Origin: Planctomyces sp.
Lineage (GTDB): Bacteria; Planctomycetota; Planctomycetia; Planctomycetales; Planctomycetaceae
Assembly (NCBI GenBank): GCA_013822855.1
Contig: PNLE01000009.1
Coordinates: 1-42,570 of the forward strand
Direction: 5' to 3'
Length of the DNA: 42,570 bases
The notes under the pieces were generated by a model that worked only from the letters and a program-made list of their open reading frames with translations, searched no databases and was not told where the DNA came from. This document shows positions 26,908-35,521 of this stretch, piece after piece. Numbering within the stretch: position 1 is the stretch's first letter; each line of letters begins with the position of its first letter. Position numbers and translations under genes: made by a program.

Positions 26908-27156
26908 CTGCGGCAGCACCCGCTGCATTGGGTTCAAAAATCGCGTGCCGCTCTTTCCGCAGCCCGCGCAGAGCGAGAGCATCAGAAGAAAGAGACAGGC
27001 AGCACGGCGAACGCCAGCGATGGAAAGCCGAAACTCACCATCGATGTACACCAACACCAGCCATGATCGCCTCCGCAGAATGTCGCCAAACCACTCACAT
27101 GAACAGAGCTTCCCCTGCACACACGAATAGCCTGAAAAACACAGAACATCCTTCTC
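26882..27156 (-). ncRNA. Candidate structured small RNA or nusA leader
   Basis: A promoter at 27163-27191 and the terminator at 26882-26907 would bound a minus-strand RNA of about 275 nt. Inside are several stems: CGATGG with CCATCG (around a 14-base loop), GGCG-TTC-GCC, and an outer CTGCG/CGCAG stem enclosing GCGGCAC/GTGCTGC just before the terminator. Only tiny frames exist in it, one with a GGAGG site that encodes eight residues. I do not recognise it as tmRNA, 6S, SRP or RNase P RNA. It could equally be an attenuated leader of nusA. Confidence 0.35.
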
Positions 27157-27162
27157 TCACTC

Positions 27163-27191
27163 AAAGTACAAGTGGAGTCGCAGGGTGTCAA
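27163..27191 (-). promoter_or_regulatory. Sigma70-like promoter facing the candidate RNA
   Basis: A consensus -35 TTGACA (27186-27191) and TACTTT (27163-27168) are separated by 17 bases on the minus strand. It begins right at the stop codon of the weak frame 27188-27352. Confidence 0.55.
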
Positions 27192-27352
27192 GCAGCAGCG
27201 GCGGCGGGGACGCCTTGATTCAGCCAATCTCCAATGACGATTTCGCCTTCCCGGCTCGTTCGTATCGTGACATGCCATACCTCTCCGGCCAGCCATGAAT
27301 GGTGGGCCAAAACAGTACTGTCGCCACTCTTTACGATCGACTCGCAAGACAA
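27188..27352 (-). CDS. Possible 54-residue protein or gene remnant
   Basis: A minus-strand frame from TTG 27352 to TGA 27190 encodes a plausible beta-rich peptide (HHSWLAGEVWHVTIRTSR, then GEIVIGDWLNQG and five Ala). It has no good ribosome-binding site. The same frame continues upstream through one TGA (27389-27391) into another open stretch, so this may be the end of a decayed gene. No family is recognised. Confidence 0.2.
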   Translation of the reverse strand: MSCESIVKSGDSTVLAHHSWLAGEVWHVTIRTSREGEIVIGDWLNQGVPAAAAA

Positions 27353-27671
27353 GTCATCTGCGAGGTTTGCGGATTTTAAATCGACTTTTCACCTTTGATT
27401 TGTCCAAAACCTGTTCGGGTCCATGGGAAATATCAAAGTTTCCGTTACGAATGAGATGTTCCTGCTAAGCTCTCCCATTGACTGATAATGGATGAAATGG
27501 CAAGGATTTAAGGCTGAACTATTCAACGTTCGCCACCACTGAACAGCCAGTGGATTGTGCCGCGGTATCACGCTCATTATGTGATGCCCTCAACACACCA
27601 TTCGACGTCCATTGTCCAAGCCCCGGTAAGCCATGATGGCCATTCCCGATCCAGCAGGAGCGACTCCCCTT

Positions 27672-29300
27672 ATGACCACCCCACGTCACGCCCACGAGGC
27701 CTCAGGCCATTCAATTTGCCGCCTTCTTGGCAAATTCGGCCCGGTCGCATTGCTTAAGTCTTCCCCAAAGTTGGCATTGCTCGCCTTGGCCTGCTTCAGT
27801 GATGCAGGGCTTGGAAACGCCTTCCTCGGATGGGAAGACACCTGCGGTTCGCATACCGCCCAGGCCCAGCTTTTCCGCCCCTCCACTCGACCTCCCACCA
27901 ACCCCAATTCCCCTCAATACCCGCCGGGTGCTGGCGGCACCAACGCGATTGCGTCCCCCTCCGACCCACTGCAGGCCGAAACTGAAGCGGCCTATCAGCG
28001 GGGCGATTTCGCCAAGGCCCTGCAACTGGCCGAAAGCATGATGGCCCGCAATCCCAACAACGACATCGCCGTCTACCTCCGGGGATCGGCCCGCGTCGAA
28101 CTGGGAATCCAGCAGGGCGACCTCGAACTGATCCGCAGCGGGATCGAAGATTCCCGTACGGCGCTCAAGATCGGTGGCACCGACAAGATCAACTATTACC
28201 TGCCCTACCTCTACGGCATGACCTCGCTGGCCAATCTGGAGAACAAAAAAGAGCATGCCGAAGTCGTCGTGAAGTTCGCGGACAGCATTCTCGCCCGCCC
28301 CGGTCTGAAACCCGAAGAACGGGCGAACCTCCAATATCAAAAGGGTGGCGCACAGGTTTATCTCAAGAACACCGAGCAGGCGATCTCCGCCTATCTCGCC
28401 GCGATCCAGTCGAGTCCCCAGCACTTGGGGGCCCATGTGGCACTTGCCGGCGCCTATGCGACAGCTAACAAGCTCTCGGAGGCGGAAGCCGCGTTCTCGA
28501 ACACCACGCGGGTCTTCCCGAACAATCCCCTCGTCTTCAACAATCGTGGCATGTACTACCAGCAGCAGCATCGCCCCAAGGAAGCCATCGCCGATTTCAC
28601 CCGGGCCTTGCAGATTGAACCCAAGTTCTACGTGGCCTACACCAATCGCGGCTTCACGAATCTCAACGATGGCGAGAACCCCACGGCGGCCATCGCCGAT
28701 TTCAACGAATCGCTGCGGTTGAACCCGCAGCAGCCGGGCATTTACAGCCTTCGCGGTGCCGCCAAATTGCAGCAGGGCAAGCTCGCCGAGGCTCTCGTGG
28801 ACTACAACGAGGCCCTGAAGCTCGACCCCGAGAATCCCATCGCGATGGCCGATATCGGCTTCACGAAGTTCTTCGGCAAGGATTATCCGGGAGCTCTGTC
28901 CTCTTTCAACAATGCTGTTCTCGAAGACCCCGATCTCCGCTATCTGAATCCTTGGCGCTACCTCTCCATGGCTTTTGCGGGTCAGGAAGGTGCGGCGGCC
29001 GCCACGTTCTCCGACAGCCTCACACGACCGGTGGAGAAACGGGATTGGATGGATCAACTCGTTCTCTTCCTCGCCGGGAAGATCAGTGAGCAGGATCTCT
29101 TCAATGCGGCTGAACGCAACGATCTGAACCTGCGAAACCTGCAGTTCTGCGAGGCCTACTATTTCATCGGCCAGCAACGACTGCGGGCCGGCAACACGGC
29201 CGGTGCGAATCAGTTCTTCGAGCAGGCGCTGGCGACCAAAGCTCGCAACCTTTCCGCCTATCGCGGAGCCGCCTTCATGCTCGGCAAGTTCACCCAATAG
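27672..29300 (+). CDS. Exported TPR protein
   Basis: A 542-residue protein. A hydrophobic segment near residues 30-45 (PKLALLALACFSDAG) acts as a signal or anchor, followed by a Pro/Asn-rich stretch (PPTNPNSPQYPPG) and TPR repeats from about 95 to 400; clear ones are RPKEAIADFTRALQIEPKFY, AIADFNESLRLNPQQP and KLAEALVDYNEALKLDPENP. The C-terminal 130 residues are helical but less repeat-like. The protein is a likely envelope scaffold; partners are unknown. I prefer the ATG at 27672, which has AGGAG 11 bases upstream; ATG 27633 would add 13 residues and has no ribosome-binding site. A strong terminator follows at 29332. Confidence 0.85.
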   Translation: MTTPRHAHEASGHSICRLLGKFGPVALLKSSPKLALLALACFSDAGLGNAFLGWEDTCGSHTAQAQLFRPSTRPPTNPNSPQYPPGAGGTNAIASPSDPLQAETEAAYQRGDFAKALQLAESMMARNPNNDIAVYLRGSARVELGIQQGDLELIRSGIEDSRTALKIGGTDKINYYLPYLYGMTSLANLENKKEHAEVVVKFADSILARPGLKPEERANLQYQKGGAQVYLKNTEQAISAYLAAIQSSPQHLGAHVALAGAYATANKLSEAEAAFSNTTRVFPNNPLVFNNRGMYYQQQHRPKEAIADFTRALQIEPKFYVAYTNRGFTNLNDGENPTAAIADFNESLRLNPQQPGIYSLRGAAKLQQGKLAEALVDYNEALKLDPENPIAMADIGFTKFFGKDYPGALSSFNNAVLEDPDLRYLNPWRYLSMAFAGQEGAAAATFSDSLTRPVEKRDWMDQLVLFLAGKISEQDLFNAAERNDLNLRNLQFCEAYYFIGQQRLRAGNTAGANQFFEQALATKARNLSAYRGAAFMLGKFTQ

Positions 29301-29331
29301 TCAATTATCGAACTTCACGATTGCATAAAGC

Positions 29332-29366
29332 AAGAGCCTGGCGAAGTCATCCTTCGCCAGGCTCTT
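29332..29366. terminator. Bidirectional intrinsic terminator
   Basis: A perfect 14-bp stem (AAGAGCCTGGCGAA at 29332-29345, inverse at 29353-29366) with a 7-base loop is followed by T residues on the plus strand and preceded by A residues (T on the minus strand transcript). It separates the convergent TPR and ketosynthase-like genes. Confidence 0.85.
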
Positions 29367-29392
29367 TTCCTACATGTTTCCAGTGACGACGT

Positions 29393-30700
29393 TTATTCGA
29401 CTTCCACCACCACCACGGCGGCCTGCCCCTTGCGGGTCACGTTCATCGAAGCGAACGTCTTCTTCGTCGGGACAACACCTGAATCGGTGACGACGGCGAC
29501 ATCACAACTTGGGTCGGGCGTGTCGTAATTGAGTGTTTTGGGGACAAACCCAGCGCGAAGGGCCGCCAGTGAGGTGACGAGTTCCACCATGCCTGATCCG
29601 GCCGACGAATTCCCCAGAAAGCTCTTCGGGGCCGTCACCGGAATCCGATAGTCGCCGAAGATCTTGTTGACCGCCTGGGCCTCGACCGTGTCGACTTCAC
29701 CCACACCGGCGGCGTGGGCATTGTAGTGGCCGATGTCGGTCGGTTCGAGATTTCCGTTCCGCAAGGCGGCCTTCATCGCCCCCTCGAAAGCGGCTCCATA
29801 ATTCGGCACACCCGACGTATCGACACAGGTCGACGATCCCGTCGCCAGGATGCGACCGTAGATCCTCGCGCCGCGAGCTTCGGCATGGGCCCGTGTCTCG
29901 AGAATGAGTGTTCCCGCCCCTTCGGCGACCACGAAGCCGCTGCGATCTCGATCAAAGGGCCGCGATCGCTTTTCCGGAGCTTCCGGAGTGGTCGCGAGCA
30001 GAGACTCCAGCAATGCCAGATGGAGTGCCCGCAGGGGATGCGAATACGAGCCCGTCGCACCCGTGATCATGATGTCCGCCGCACCGCGCTGCATGATCCG
30101 CACGGCTTCGCCGATCACCACATTGCCGGAGGCTTCGTCCAAAGTCAGGGAGTTGCTGGGACCGCGGGCATCCGAAGCGATGCTGATGTGGCAGGCTGGC
30201 ATGTTGGGAAGATACCGAAGCAGCCACAGCGGCTCCATCTTTCCGTAACCGGCGGCACCCCAGCCTTCGAATTCGATTTCGCCGGTGACATCGCGCATCG
30301 CGACGGCGGGAGGAGCCAATGTCTCCGGCTCGCTGAGCATCAGGTTGGCACCGAACTCGACACCCATGCGATCATGGTCGATCTTTTCCAGATCGAGCTG
30401 GGAATCGGTGAGTGCCATCAGGGCGCTCGCCACTCCCAACTGGATGTCGCGGCACATCAATTTGATGCTGCGGCGGACTTCCTTCAGATAAAGCTTTTTC
30501 GCGGTTTCCTCATTGAAGTCTTCCACTTCGCCGGTCACCGAATCCGGACTGGCGAATCCGGGAAAGAACTTGGATTTGGCTATCCCGTTGGCACCGGCCC
30601 TCAACTGCTCGGTGAAGCGTTCCAATCCAATGCCGATGGGACTGATGATCCCCACGCCCGTGATGACAATATCTTCCGCACTCTTGCTACTTAAGGCCAT
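29393..30700 (-). CDS. Ketosynthase-like protein with altered active site (chain-length-factor-like)
   Basis: A 435-residue thiolase-fold protein homologous to FabF. Aligned with the FabF in this window, the nucleophilic Cys is Glu189 (GPSNSLTLDEASG against GPSSAVATACASA). His329 (YNAHAAG) is kept, but the second His is Asn364 (KSFLGNSSAG against KSQLGHLLGA). The C-terminal GFGG loop is also lost. So it should not carry out normal condensation; it could act like a polyketide chain-length factor, a decarboxylase, or a partner subunit. It lies downstream of rpmF-plsX-fabD-acpP-fabF and the glycine-zipper lipoprotein on the same strand. The ATG at 30700 has only a distant GGAG; ATG 30715 would overlap that site. 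Confidence 0.85.
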   Translation of the reverse strand: MALSSKSAEDIVITGVGIISPIGIGLERFTEQLRAGANGIAKSKFFPGFASPDSVTGEVEDFNEETAKKLYLKEVRRSIKLMCRDIQLGVASALMALTDSQLDLEKIDHDRMGVEFGANLMLSEPETLAPPAVAMRDVTGEIEFEGWGAAGYGKMEPLWLLRYLPNMPACHISIASDARGPSNSLTLDEASGNVVIGEAVRIMQRGAADIMITGATGSYSHPLRALHLALLESLLATTPEAPEKRSRPFDRDRSGFVVAEGAGTLILETRAHAEARGARIYGRILATGSSTCVDTSGVPNYGAAFEGAMKAALRNGNLEPTDIGHYNAHAAGVGEVDTVEAQAVNKIFGDYRIPVTAPKSFLGNSSAGSGMVELVTSLAALRAGFVPKTLNYDTPDPSCDVAVVTDSGVVPTKKTFASMNVTRKGQAAVVVVEVE

Positions 30701-30894
30701 GGCGTGTCGTCTCATCTCCGTCTGACAGGGCCTGGTGAACCGACGACGGCAGCCCAGGAAAAGACAGTGTCACGGTTCGCCTCGAGGCTTCCCCGCTGGC
30801 TGTTTCGGTTGGTCGAATCAGGAAAGAGAGTCGATTCACCGTTGTTTTGCAAGCCAATCCACCAGTGAGGGCCGAATATCCGGCACAACTCAGG

Positions 30895-31446
30895 CTACCG
30901 CCACAAATTGTATCGCTGCATCGCCTGGATCACACGGTCGGAGACTCCCCGGTTTCGCAATTCGATCACCGCATCGGGAGGCAGCCGGAATCGGCCCCCC
31001 CGATCGGCCAGCGTACTGATGACCAGGTCGTCGCTGATTCCCGAATGAATCATGCGAAGGACATCGTGCTCGTTCATCGAACGGCCGTAAATCTGCTGCA
31101 CGGCCTGCTGATTGGCGGCGGCTTCCAGCTCGACTTCCCGAGCGAAGGTCACATCATCCGCATGACCCATCGAAGCACCAAGCGCAGTGCCGAGAGCTGT
31201 TCCGACCACCAAGCCGGTCTTCGGATTTCCCGTGGCGGCACCCACCAGAGTCCCAGCCACCGCTCCAAACGTCCCACCGGCCACTGCACCGTGGCGGGTT
31301 CCATTCATGTGCGTACACCCAGGCAACATTAAGATCGCCACGGCGAGTGCCAGACATCCGGCGAACCGGCGGAAGCACCTATTCAGTGGCCAGGCCAGCA
31401 CCGTGCGAGGCGAGCGTGACCATACTGAAATCTGCGGAAAGTTCAT
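30895..31446 (-). CDS. Glycine-zipper lipoprotein
   Basis: A 183-residue lipoprotein. A basic N-region and hydrophobic core end in the lipobox LMLPGC (Cys44). A glycine-zipper segment (about 52-92: GAVAGGTFGAVAGTLVGAATG and a second GTALGTALGASMG) follows, as in outer-membrane-associated or pore-like lipoproteins of the YMGG/SlyB type. The C-terminal 80 residues are soluble and helical, with EHDVLRMIHSGISDDLVISTL, a pattern seen in short repeat domains of planctomycete lipoproteins. Its place between the two ketosynthase genes suggests an envelope role linked to lipid supply, but this is only context. The ATG at 31446 gives a normal signal peptide. Confidence 0.8.
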   Translation of the reverse strand: MNFPQISVWSRSPRTVLAWPLNRCFRRFAGCLALAVAILMLPGCTHMNGTRHGAVAGGTFGAVAGTLVGAATGNPKTGLVVGTALGTALGASMGHADDVTFAREVELEAAANQQAVQQIYGRSMNEHDVLRMIHSGISDDLVISTLADRGGRFRLPPDAVIELRNRGVSDRVIQAMQRYNLWR

Positions 31447-31623
31447 CCATGAACCTTTCACAACAAAAAACCGGCTGGTTCGGACAGATTTCAGCCAACG
31501 AATTGCCAGCCTGTTGCCACCCGCAGATCGCTCTGGAGGAATTGGGGGAGACTGCGCCGGATAGGCCAAAGTTTGCGACCACCATCACAGTGGCTCACCA
31601 AAACAGCGGCCATCATGGCTGGC

Positions 31624-32862
31624 TTACAATCGCCCCAGCACCAGACATGCGTTGTGGCCGCCAAAACCGAAGCTGTTCGAGAGCATGCACTTCACGGGCA
31701 TCTCACGAGCCACGTTGGGTACATAATCCAGCTTGCAGTCGGGATCCTGGTTGTCGAGGTTGATTGTGGGGGGAACCACACTGTGCAGGCAGGCCATCAC
31801 ACCCACGACGAATTCCACACCCCCACTGGCACCCAGAAGGTGACCCAGCTGGCTCTTGGTGCTGGAAACGCAGACCGTTTTCGAGTCTTCCCCGAAGACG
31901 GTCATGATCGCGTTGGATTCCGCCTTGTCGCCCAAGGGCGTACTCGTGCCGTGGGCGTTGATGTACTGAATTCCCGAGGGATTCAGTTTGGCGTCCCGGA
32001 GCGAGTTGGCCATGGCACGTGCGGCACCCGCACCCTCGGGGTCGGGGGCCGTCATATGGTTGCCATCGGATGACATCCCATAGCCCAGAACCTCGGCCAG
32101 GATCTCGGCACCGCGAGCCTTGGCATGCTCATATTCTTCGAGAACCACGACGCCCGCTCCCTCGGAGAGGACAAAGCCGTCACGATCACGGTCGAATGGC
32201 CGGCTGGCGCATTCGGGGGAATCGAGCCGTGTCGAGAGGGCACCCATGCGGGCGAAGCCCGACAGGCCCATCGGAGTGATGGCCGCTTCGCTGCCACCGG
32301 CGATCATGACATCCGCCATGTCCGATTGGATCATGCGGAAGGCATCGCCGATCGCGTTGGAAGCAGACGCACAGGCGGTCGCCACGGCACTACTGGGGCC
32401 TTTGAGGCCATAGTAGACCGACAGGTTTCCACTGGCGGCGTTCACCATCAGCTTTGGAATCATGAACGGCGAGACACGCGACGGCCCACGGTCGAAGAGC
32501 CGCGCATGCTGCTCCTCAATCTCGTTCAGCCCGCCGATGCCACTGCCGACGATGACGCCACAGCGGTAAGGATCGGTATAGGACTTGAAGTCAATCCCCG
32601 ACTGACGGATCGCCTTGTCTGCAGCCGCCATGGCGAACTGGCAAAAGCGATCCAAACGCTTCATCTCCTTCCCGTCGAAGTGATCTTCAGCGTGGAAATC
32701 CTTGATTTCCCCACCAAAGTTCACTTTGAACTCCGAAGGATCGAAACGCTCCAGTCGAGACACACCGCTCTTGCCGCTGCAGATATTATCCCAGAACTCA
32801 CTGAGTTCGCAGCCCAAGGCGGTGACGACTGACATCCCTGTCACGACGACTCGTCTAGCCAT
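31624..32862 (-). CDS. fabF: 3-oxoacyl-ACP synthase II
   Basis: A 412-residue FabF, which extends acyl-ACP by condensation with malonyl-ACP. The catalytic triad is complete: Cys164 (ATACASA), His304 (NAHGTST) and His341 (LGHLLGA), with the Lys336 in KSQLGH and the GFGG loop near the C-terminus. The ATG at 32862 lies 3 bases after the acpP stop, so the two are translationally linked; this pairing is typical of bacterial fatty-acid operons. Confidence 0.97.
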   Translation of the reverse strand: MARRVVVTGMSVVTALGCELSEFWDNICSGKSGVSRLERFDPSEFKVNFGGEIKDFHAEDHFDGKEMKRLDRFCQFAMAAADKAIRQSGIDFKSYTDPYRCGVIVGSGIGGLNEIEEQHARLFDRGPSRVSPFMIPKLMVNAASGNLSVYYGLKGPSSAVATACASASNAIGDAFRMIQSDMADVMIAGGSEAAITPMGLSGFARMGALSTRLDSPECASRPFDRDRDGFVLSEGAGVVVLEEYEHAKARGAEILAEVLGYGMSSDGNHMTAPDPEGAGAARAMANSLRDAKLNPSGIQYINAHGTSTPLGDKAESNAIMTVFGEDSKTVCVSSTKSQLGHLLGASGGVEFVVGVMACLHSVVPPTINLDNQDPDCKLDYVPNVAREMPVKCMLSNSFGFGGHNACLVLGRL

Positions 32863-32865
32863 CCG

Positions 32866-33102
32866 TCACTGCTTCTCTGAAATGTACTTAACTGCGTCAC
32901 CAACCGTCTTGATCTTTTCGTAGTCTTCGTCGGGAATCTGGATACCAAATTCGTCTTCGAATTCCATGACGAGCTCGACGACGTCCAAGGAATCAGCCTT
33001 CAAGTCGTCGATAAACGAACTCTCTAGCTTCACGTCTTCCTTGGCGATGCTGAGTTGCTCGCTGACAATCGCGATTACTTTTTCTTCTACCGACGACGAC
33101 AC
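32866..33102 (-). CDS. acpP: Acyl carrier protein
   Basis: A 78-residue acidic acyl carrier protein with the phosphopantetheine attachment Ser38 in ADSLD. It carries the growing acyl chain for FabD, FabF and PlsX. The start is GTG 33102, supported by GAGGAGA 5 bases upstream; no ATG is available in frame before the conserved region. Length and sequence ([32 protein letters not shown]) are typical. Confidence 0.97.
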   Translation of the reverse strand: MSSSVEEKVIAIVSEQLSIAKEDVKLESSFIDDLKADSLDVVELVMEFEDEFGIQIPDEDYEKIKTVGDAVKYISEKQ

Positions 33103-33300
33103 GCCAATCTCCTCAAGCCGCTTGAACCGTTGAACGCCTTTCGGCTCCTCGCCGGATCAACTCGGTGGTTGACCCTGCTTGGAGGCGAGAGCCTAACGGC
33201 TTTTCCACATCGTGTAAACCACAACAATCACCCGTTTTGCGAGATTCGCCCGGCGAAACCAGAAAGCGTTTTTTCAGGCTGTTTCCGCTCCAAACCCGCC

Positions 33301-34215
33301 TTAAGCCACGCTGTCGTTCACTGTTTCACAGGAGGCCTTCCGATCAATTCGTTTCAAAAGCCCCTTAAGCACCTTACCCGGTCCGATCTCATAAAACGAA
33401 TCCACCCCGTCGGCGAGTAAATTTCTTACCGACTTTTCCCACATCACCGGCTCCGTCACCTGCTGGATTAACAGTCTCATCAGCTCGGCTGGATCGGAAT
33501 GGGACATCGCATCGACATTCGACAACACGGGAATCCTCGGAGCCTTGAGCTCCACCGAGTTCAGGACTTCCGCCAACTGCTCGCAGGCCGATGCCATGAG
33601 CGGTGTATGAAACGCTCCGGCCACCGACAAGGGAATCGGCCGCCCGCCAGCGGCTTCGATCCGCTCTGCCGCCTTCGCACAGGCGGTCTTCTCACCGGAA
33701 AGAACCGTGTTTCCCGGGCAAAGATAATTGGCGATCCAGATCCGGCCCGTGTCTTGCGACTCCGCGACCACGGTCTCGACTTGCGCTGGCTCCAACAGCA
33801 GCGCACTGACCATACCCGAAGGGATCGCATCGGCGGCAGCCTGCATCGCCCGTCCGCGAACAGCGACAACCCTCAAGCCATCTTCAAACGACATCGCCCC
33901 CGCAAAGACTAGGGCCGTGTACTCCCCGAGGCTCAAACCGGCACATGCCTCGCATGACTCCAGGAGTGCGGGATTGTCGGTCTTGAGCGACTCTAATGCC
34001 GCCAGACTGGCCACAAACAAAGCCGGTTGGCTGACAATTGTGCTGTCCAACCGCTCCTGCGGCCCGCTCTCGCAAACCACCAGCAAGTCAAAGCCCAGAA
34101 TCTCGCTGGCCCGATCAAATAGCGCCCGAGCCGCTGGATACTTCGCGCAGAGGCCGACACCCATGCCGAGATGCTGGGCTCCCTGCCCCGGAAATAAGAA
34201 TGCGACTTTCGCCAA
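33301..34215 (-). CDS. fabD: Malonyl-CoA:ACP transacylase
   Basis: A 304-residue FabD, transferring malonyl from CoA to ACP. The nucleophile is Ser95 in GLSLGEY, with Arg120 in AVRGRAMQ and His203 in AGAFHT completing the active site; the oxyanion Gln11 lies in FPGQGAQ. The start is TTG 34215 (MAKVAFLFPGQG); GAGGGAAGG lies about 10 bases upstream. Gaps of 221 bp before and 198 bp after are longer than usual in this operon and hold no gene; fabG normally sits between fabD and acpP. Confidence 0.96.
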   Translation of the reverse strand: MAKVAFLFPGQGAQHLGMGVGLCAKYPAARALFDRASEILGFDLLVVCESGPQERLDSTIVSQPALFVASLAALESLKTDNPALLESCEACAGLSLGEYTALVFAGAMSFEDGLRVVAVRGRAMQAAADAIPSGMVSALLLEPAQVETVVAESQDTGRIWIANYLCPGNTVLSGEKTACAKAAERIEAAGGRPIPLSVAGAFHTPLMASACEQLAEVLNSVELKAPRIPVLSNVDAMSHSDPAELMRLLIQQVTEPVMWEKSVRNLLADGVDSFYEIGPGKVLKGLLKRIDRKASCETVNDSVA

Positions 34216-34436
34216 CGCGGGCCTGCCTTCCCTCGATGATGATCAATATTGCGAAGATGGTGACTGCGAGCCTGAATCCGCTCTCTGGGGGCAGATTCTC
34301 AACTCAAAGTGAAAATCGCAAGCCAACCATGCATGTTCGGCGGAACGGAATGGCTAACCACACAGCCTCGCCAAAGCGAGAGCAAAGGAGGAGCCAAGAC
34401 ATGTCGTCCGCCCAAAGGCCTTCCGGCTCGAATCGC

Positions 34437-35459
34437 TTACGCGGAACCGACGAGTTGGAGATCGGCCTCGAGCTCATCACAGATCTGCCCGTTGATGCCC
34501 CGAGCCTGCAAGTCGGAAGCGAGCTTGAGCGCATTGAAGATCGAATGGCCGTTGCTCGAACCGTGGCAGATGATGCAGTTGCCATCGACACCCAACAGCG
34601 GAGCTCCGCCCGACTCATGGTAGACGTACTTGCGTTCCAGAGCCTGTAGGGCTTCAATCGCTTTCCCCCGCTCGGCATCCAAAGCGGAAACCACAGCTTT
34701 GCCCACGGTCTTGAACAACATGTCGACGATCCCCTCGCTCGATTTGAGGATCACGTTGCCGACAAAGCCCTCGCAGATCACGACGTCCGTGCGGCCTTCG
34801 TATAGGTCGCGGCCTTCAACATTGCCGACATAGTTGTAGTTGAGAATCGCCCGGCTCTTGGCGTACAGCTCCTGGGCCTCGCGAACCAAATCGTTCCCCT
34901 TGCCGTCCTCGCTCCCGATGTTCATCAGGCCGACGGAAGGCCTCTCGACTCCCAGCATGTTGCGGGCGTAGATCGCCCCCATGATACCGTACTGGAGAAG
35001 GTGCTCGGGCCGGGCGGCGGGATTGGCTCCCACATCCATCAGCACGCAACGGCCGCGCATGGTGGGAAGCACCACGGCGATGCCAGGCCGGCGGACATTC
35101 TTCAAAAAGAGGCGGGTCCGCAGACCTGCGGCCACAACAGCACCGGTATGACCGGCACTGACGACCGCATCGACACTCTTGGCAGCCATGAGCTGCCAGC
35201 AGACCGAGAGCGAGCAATTCGGCTTTTTACGCAGAGCCTCGGTCGGCTTTTCATCCATCCCGACATAACCATCGGCCGCATGGACAGTGAGACGGCGACC
35301 GAATTCGGGATGAGATTGCACCTCGCTTGCCAGCAAAGGTGCGTCACCAACCAGCACCACCTCAATGCCGGGAAGAGCCTCGATCGCCTTGATCGCTCCC
35401 TCGACGTTGGGTCCGGGAAACACGTCCCCACCCATCGCGTCCAATGCGACTCTCGCCAC
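34437..35459 (-). CDS. plsX: Phosphate acyltransferase PlsX
   Basis: A 340-residue PlsX, making acyl-phosphate from acyl-ACP for phospholipid synthesis. Typical landmarks are ALDAMGGDVFPGPNVEGA at the N-terminus, VSAGHTGAVVAAG, VLMDVGANPAARPEHLLQYG, GLMNIGSEDGKGN and DVVICEGFVGNVILKSSEG. The start is GTG 35459, with AAGGAT 6 bases upstream. It follows rpmF after 62 bp, the classic rpmF-plsX arrangement. Confidence 0.97.
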   Translation of the reverse strand: MARVALDAMGGDVFPGPNVEGAIKAIEALPGIEVVLVGDAPLLASEVQSHPEFGRRLTVHAADGYVGMDEKPTEALRKKPNCSLSVCWQLMAAKSVDAVVSAGHTGAVVAAGLRTRLFLKNVRRPGIAVVLPTMRGRCVLMDVGANPAARPEHLLQYGIMGAIYARNMLGVERPSVGLMNIGSEDGKGNDLVREAQELYAKSRAILNYNYVGNVEGRDLYEGRTDVVICEGFVGNVILKSSEGIVDMLFKTVGKAVVSALDAERGKAIEALQALERKYVYHESGGAPLLGVDGNCIICHGSSNGHSIFNALKLASDLQARGINGQICDELEADLQLVGSA

Positions 35460-35521
35460 AGGTTGATCCTTACTGGTTGATTCCAGACTGGTTCAATAAC
35501 AACCAGCGAGACCTAGGCCAC

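Larger units (their letters stand above)
26632..27671. other. About 1 kb without a confident gene, upstream of nusA
   Basis: This region separates divergent nusA (minus) and the TPR gene (plus). It holds a good minus-strand promoter (27163-27191), a stretch predicted to fold into hairpins, and an intrinsic terminator (26882-26907); see the separate entries. One minus-strand frame (stop near 26824) contains a lipoprotein-like signal, RRAACLFLLMLSLCAGC, but the terminator falls inside it and the rest looks non-coding. A second weak frame lies at 27188-27352. The last 230 bp before nusA show nothing definite. Confidence 0.5.

Noticed and set aside
26824-27060. A small lipoprotein with signal RRAACLFLLMLSLCAGC
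   Set aside because: The lipobox-like stretch is attractive, but the remaining frame is not protein-like and an intrinsic terminator falls inside it. I treat the region as a candidate RNA instead.
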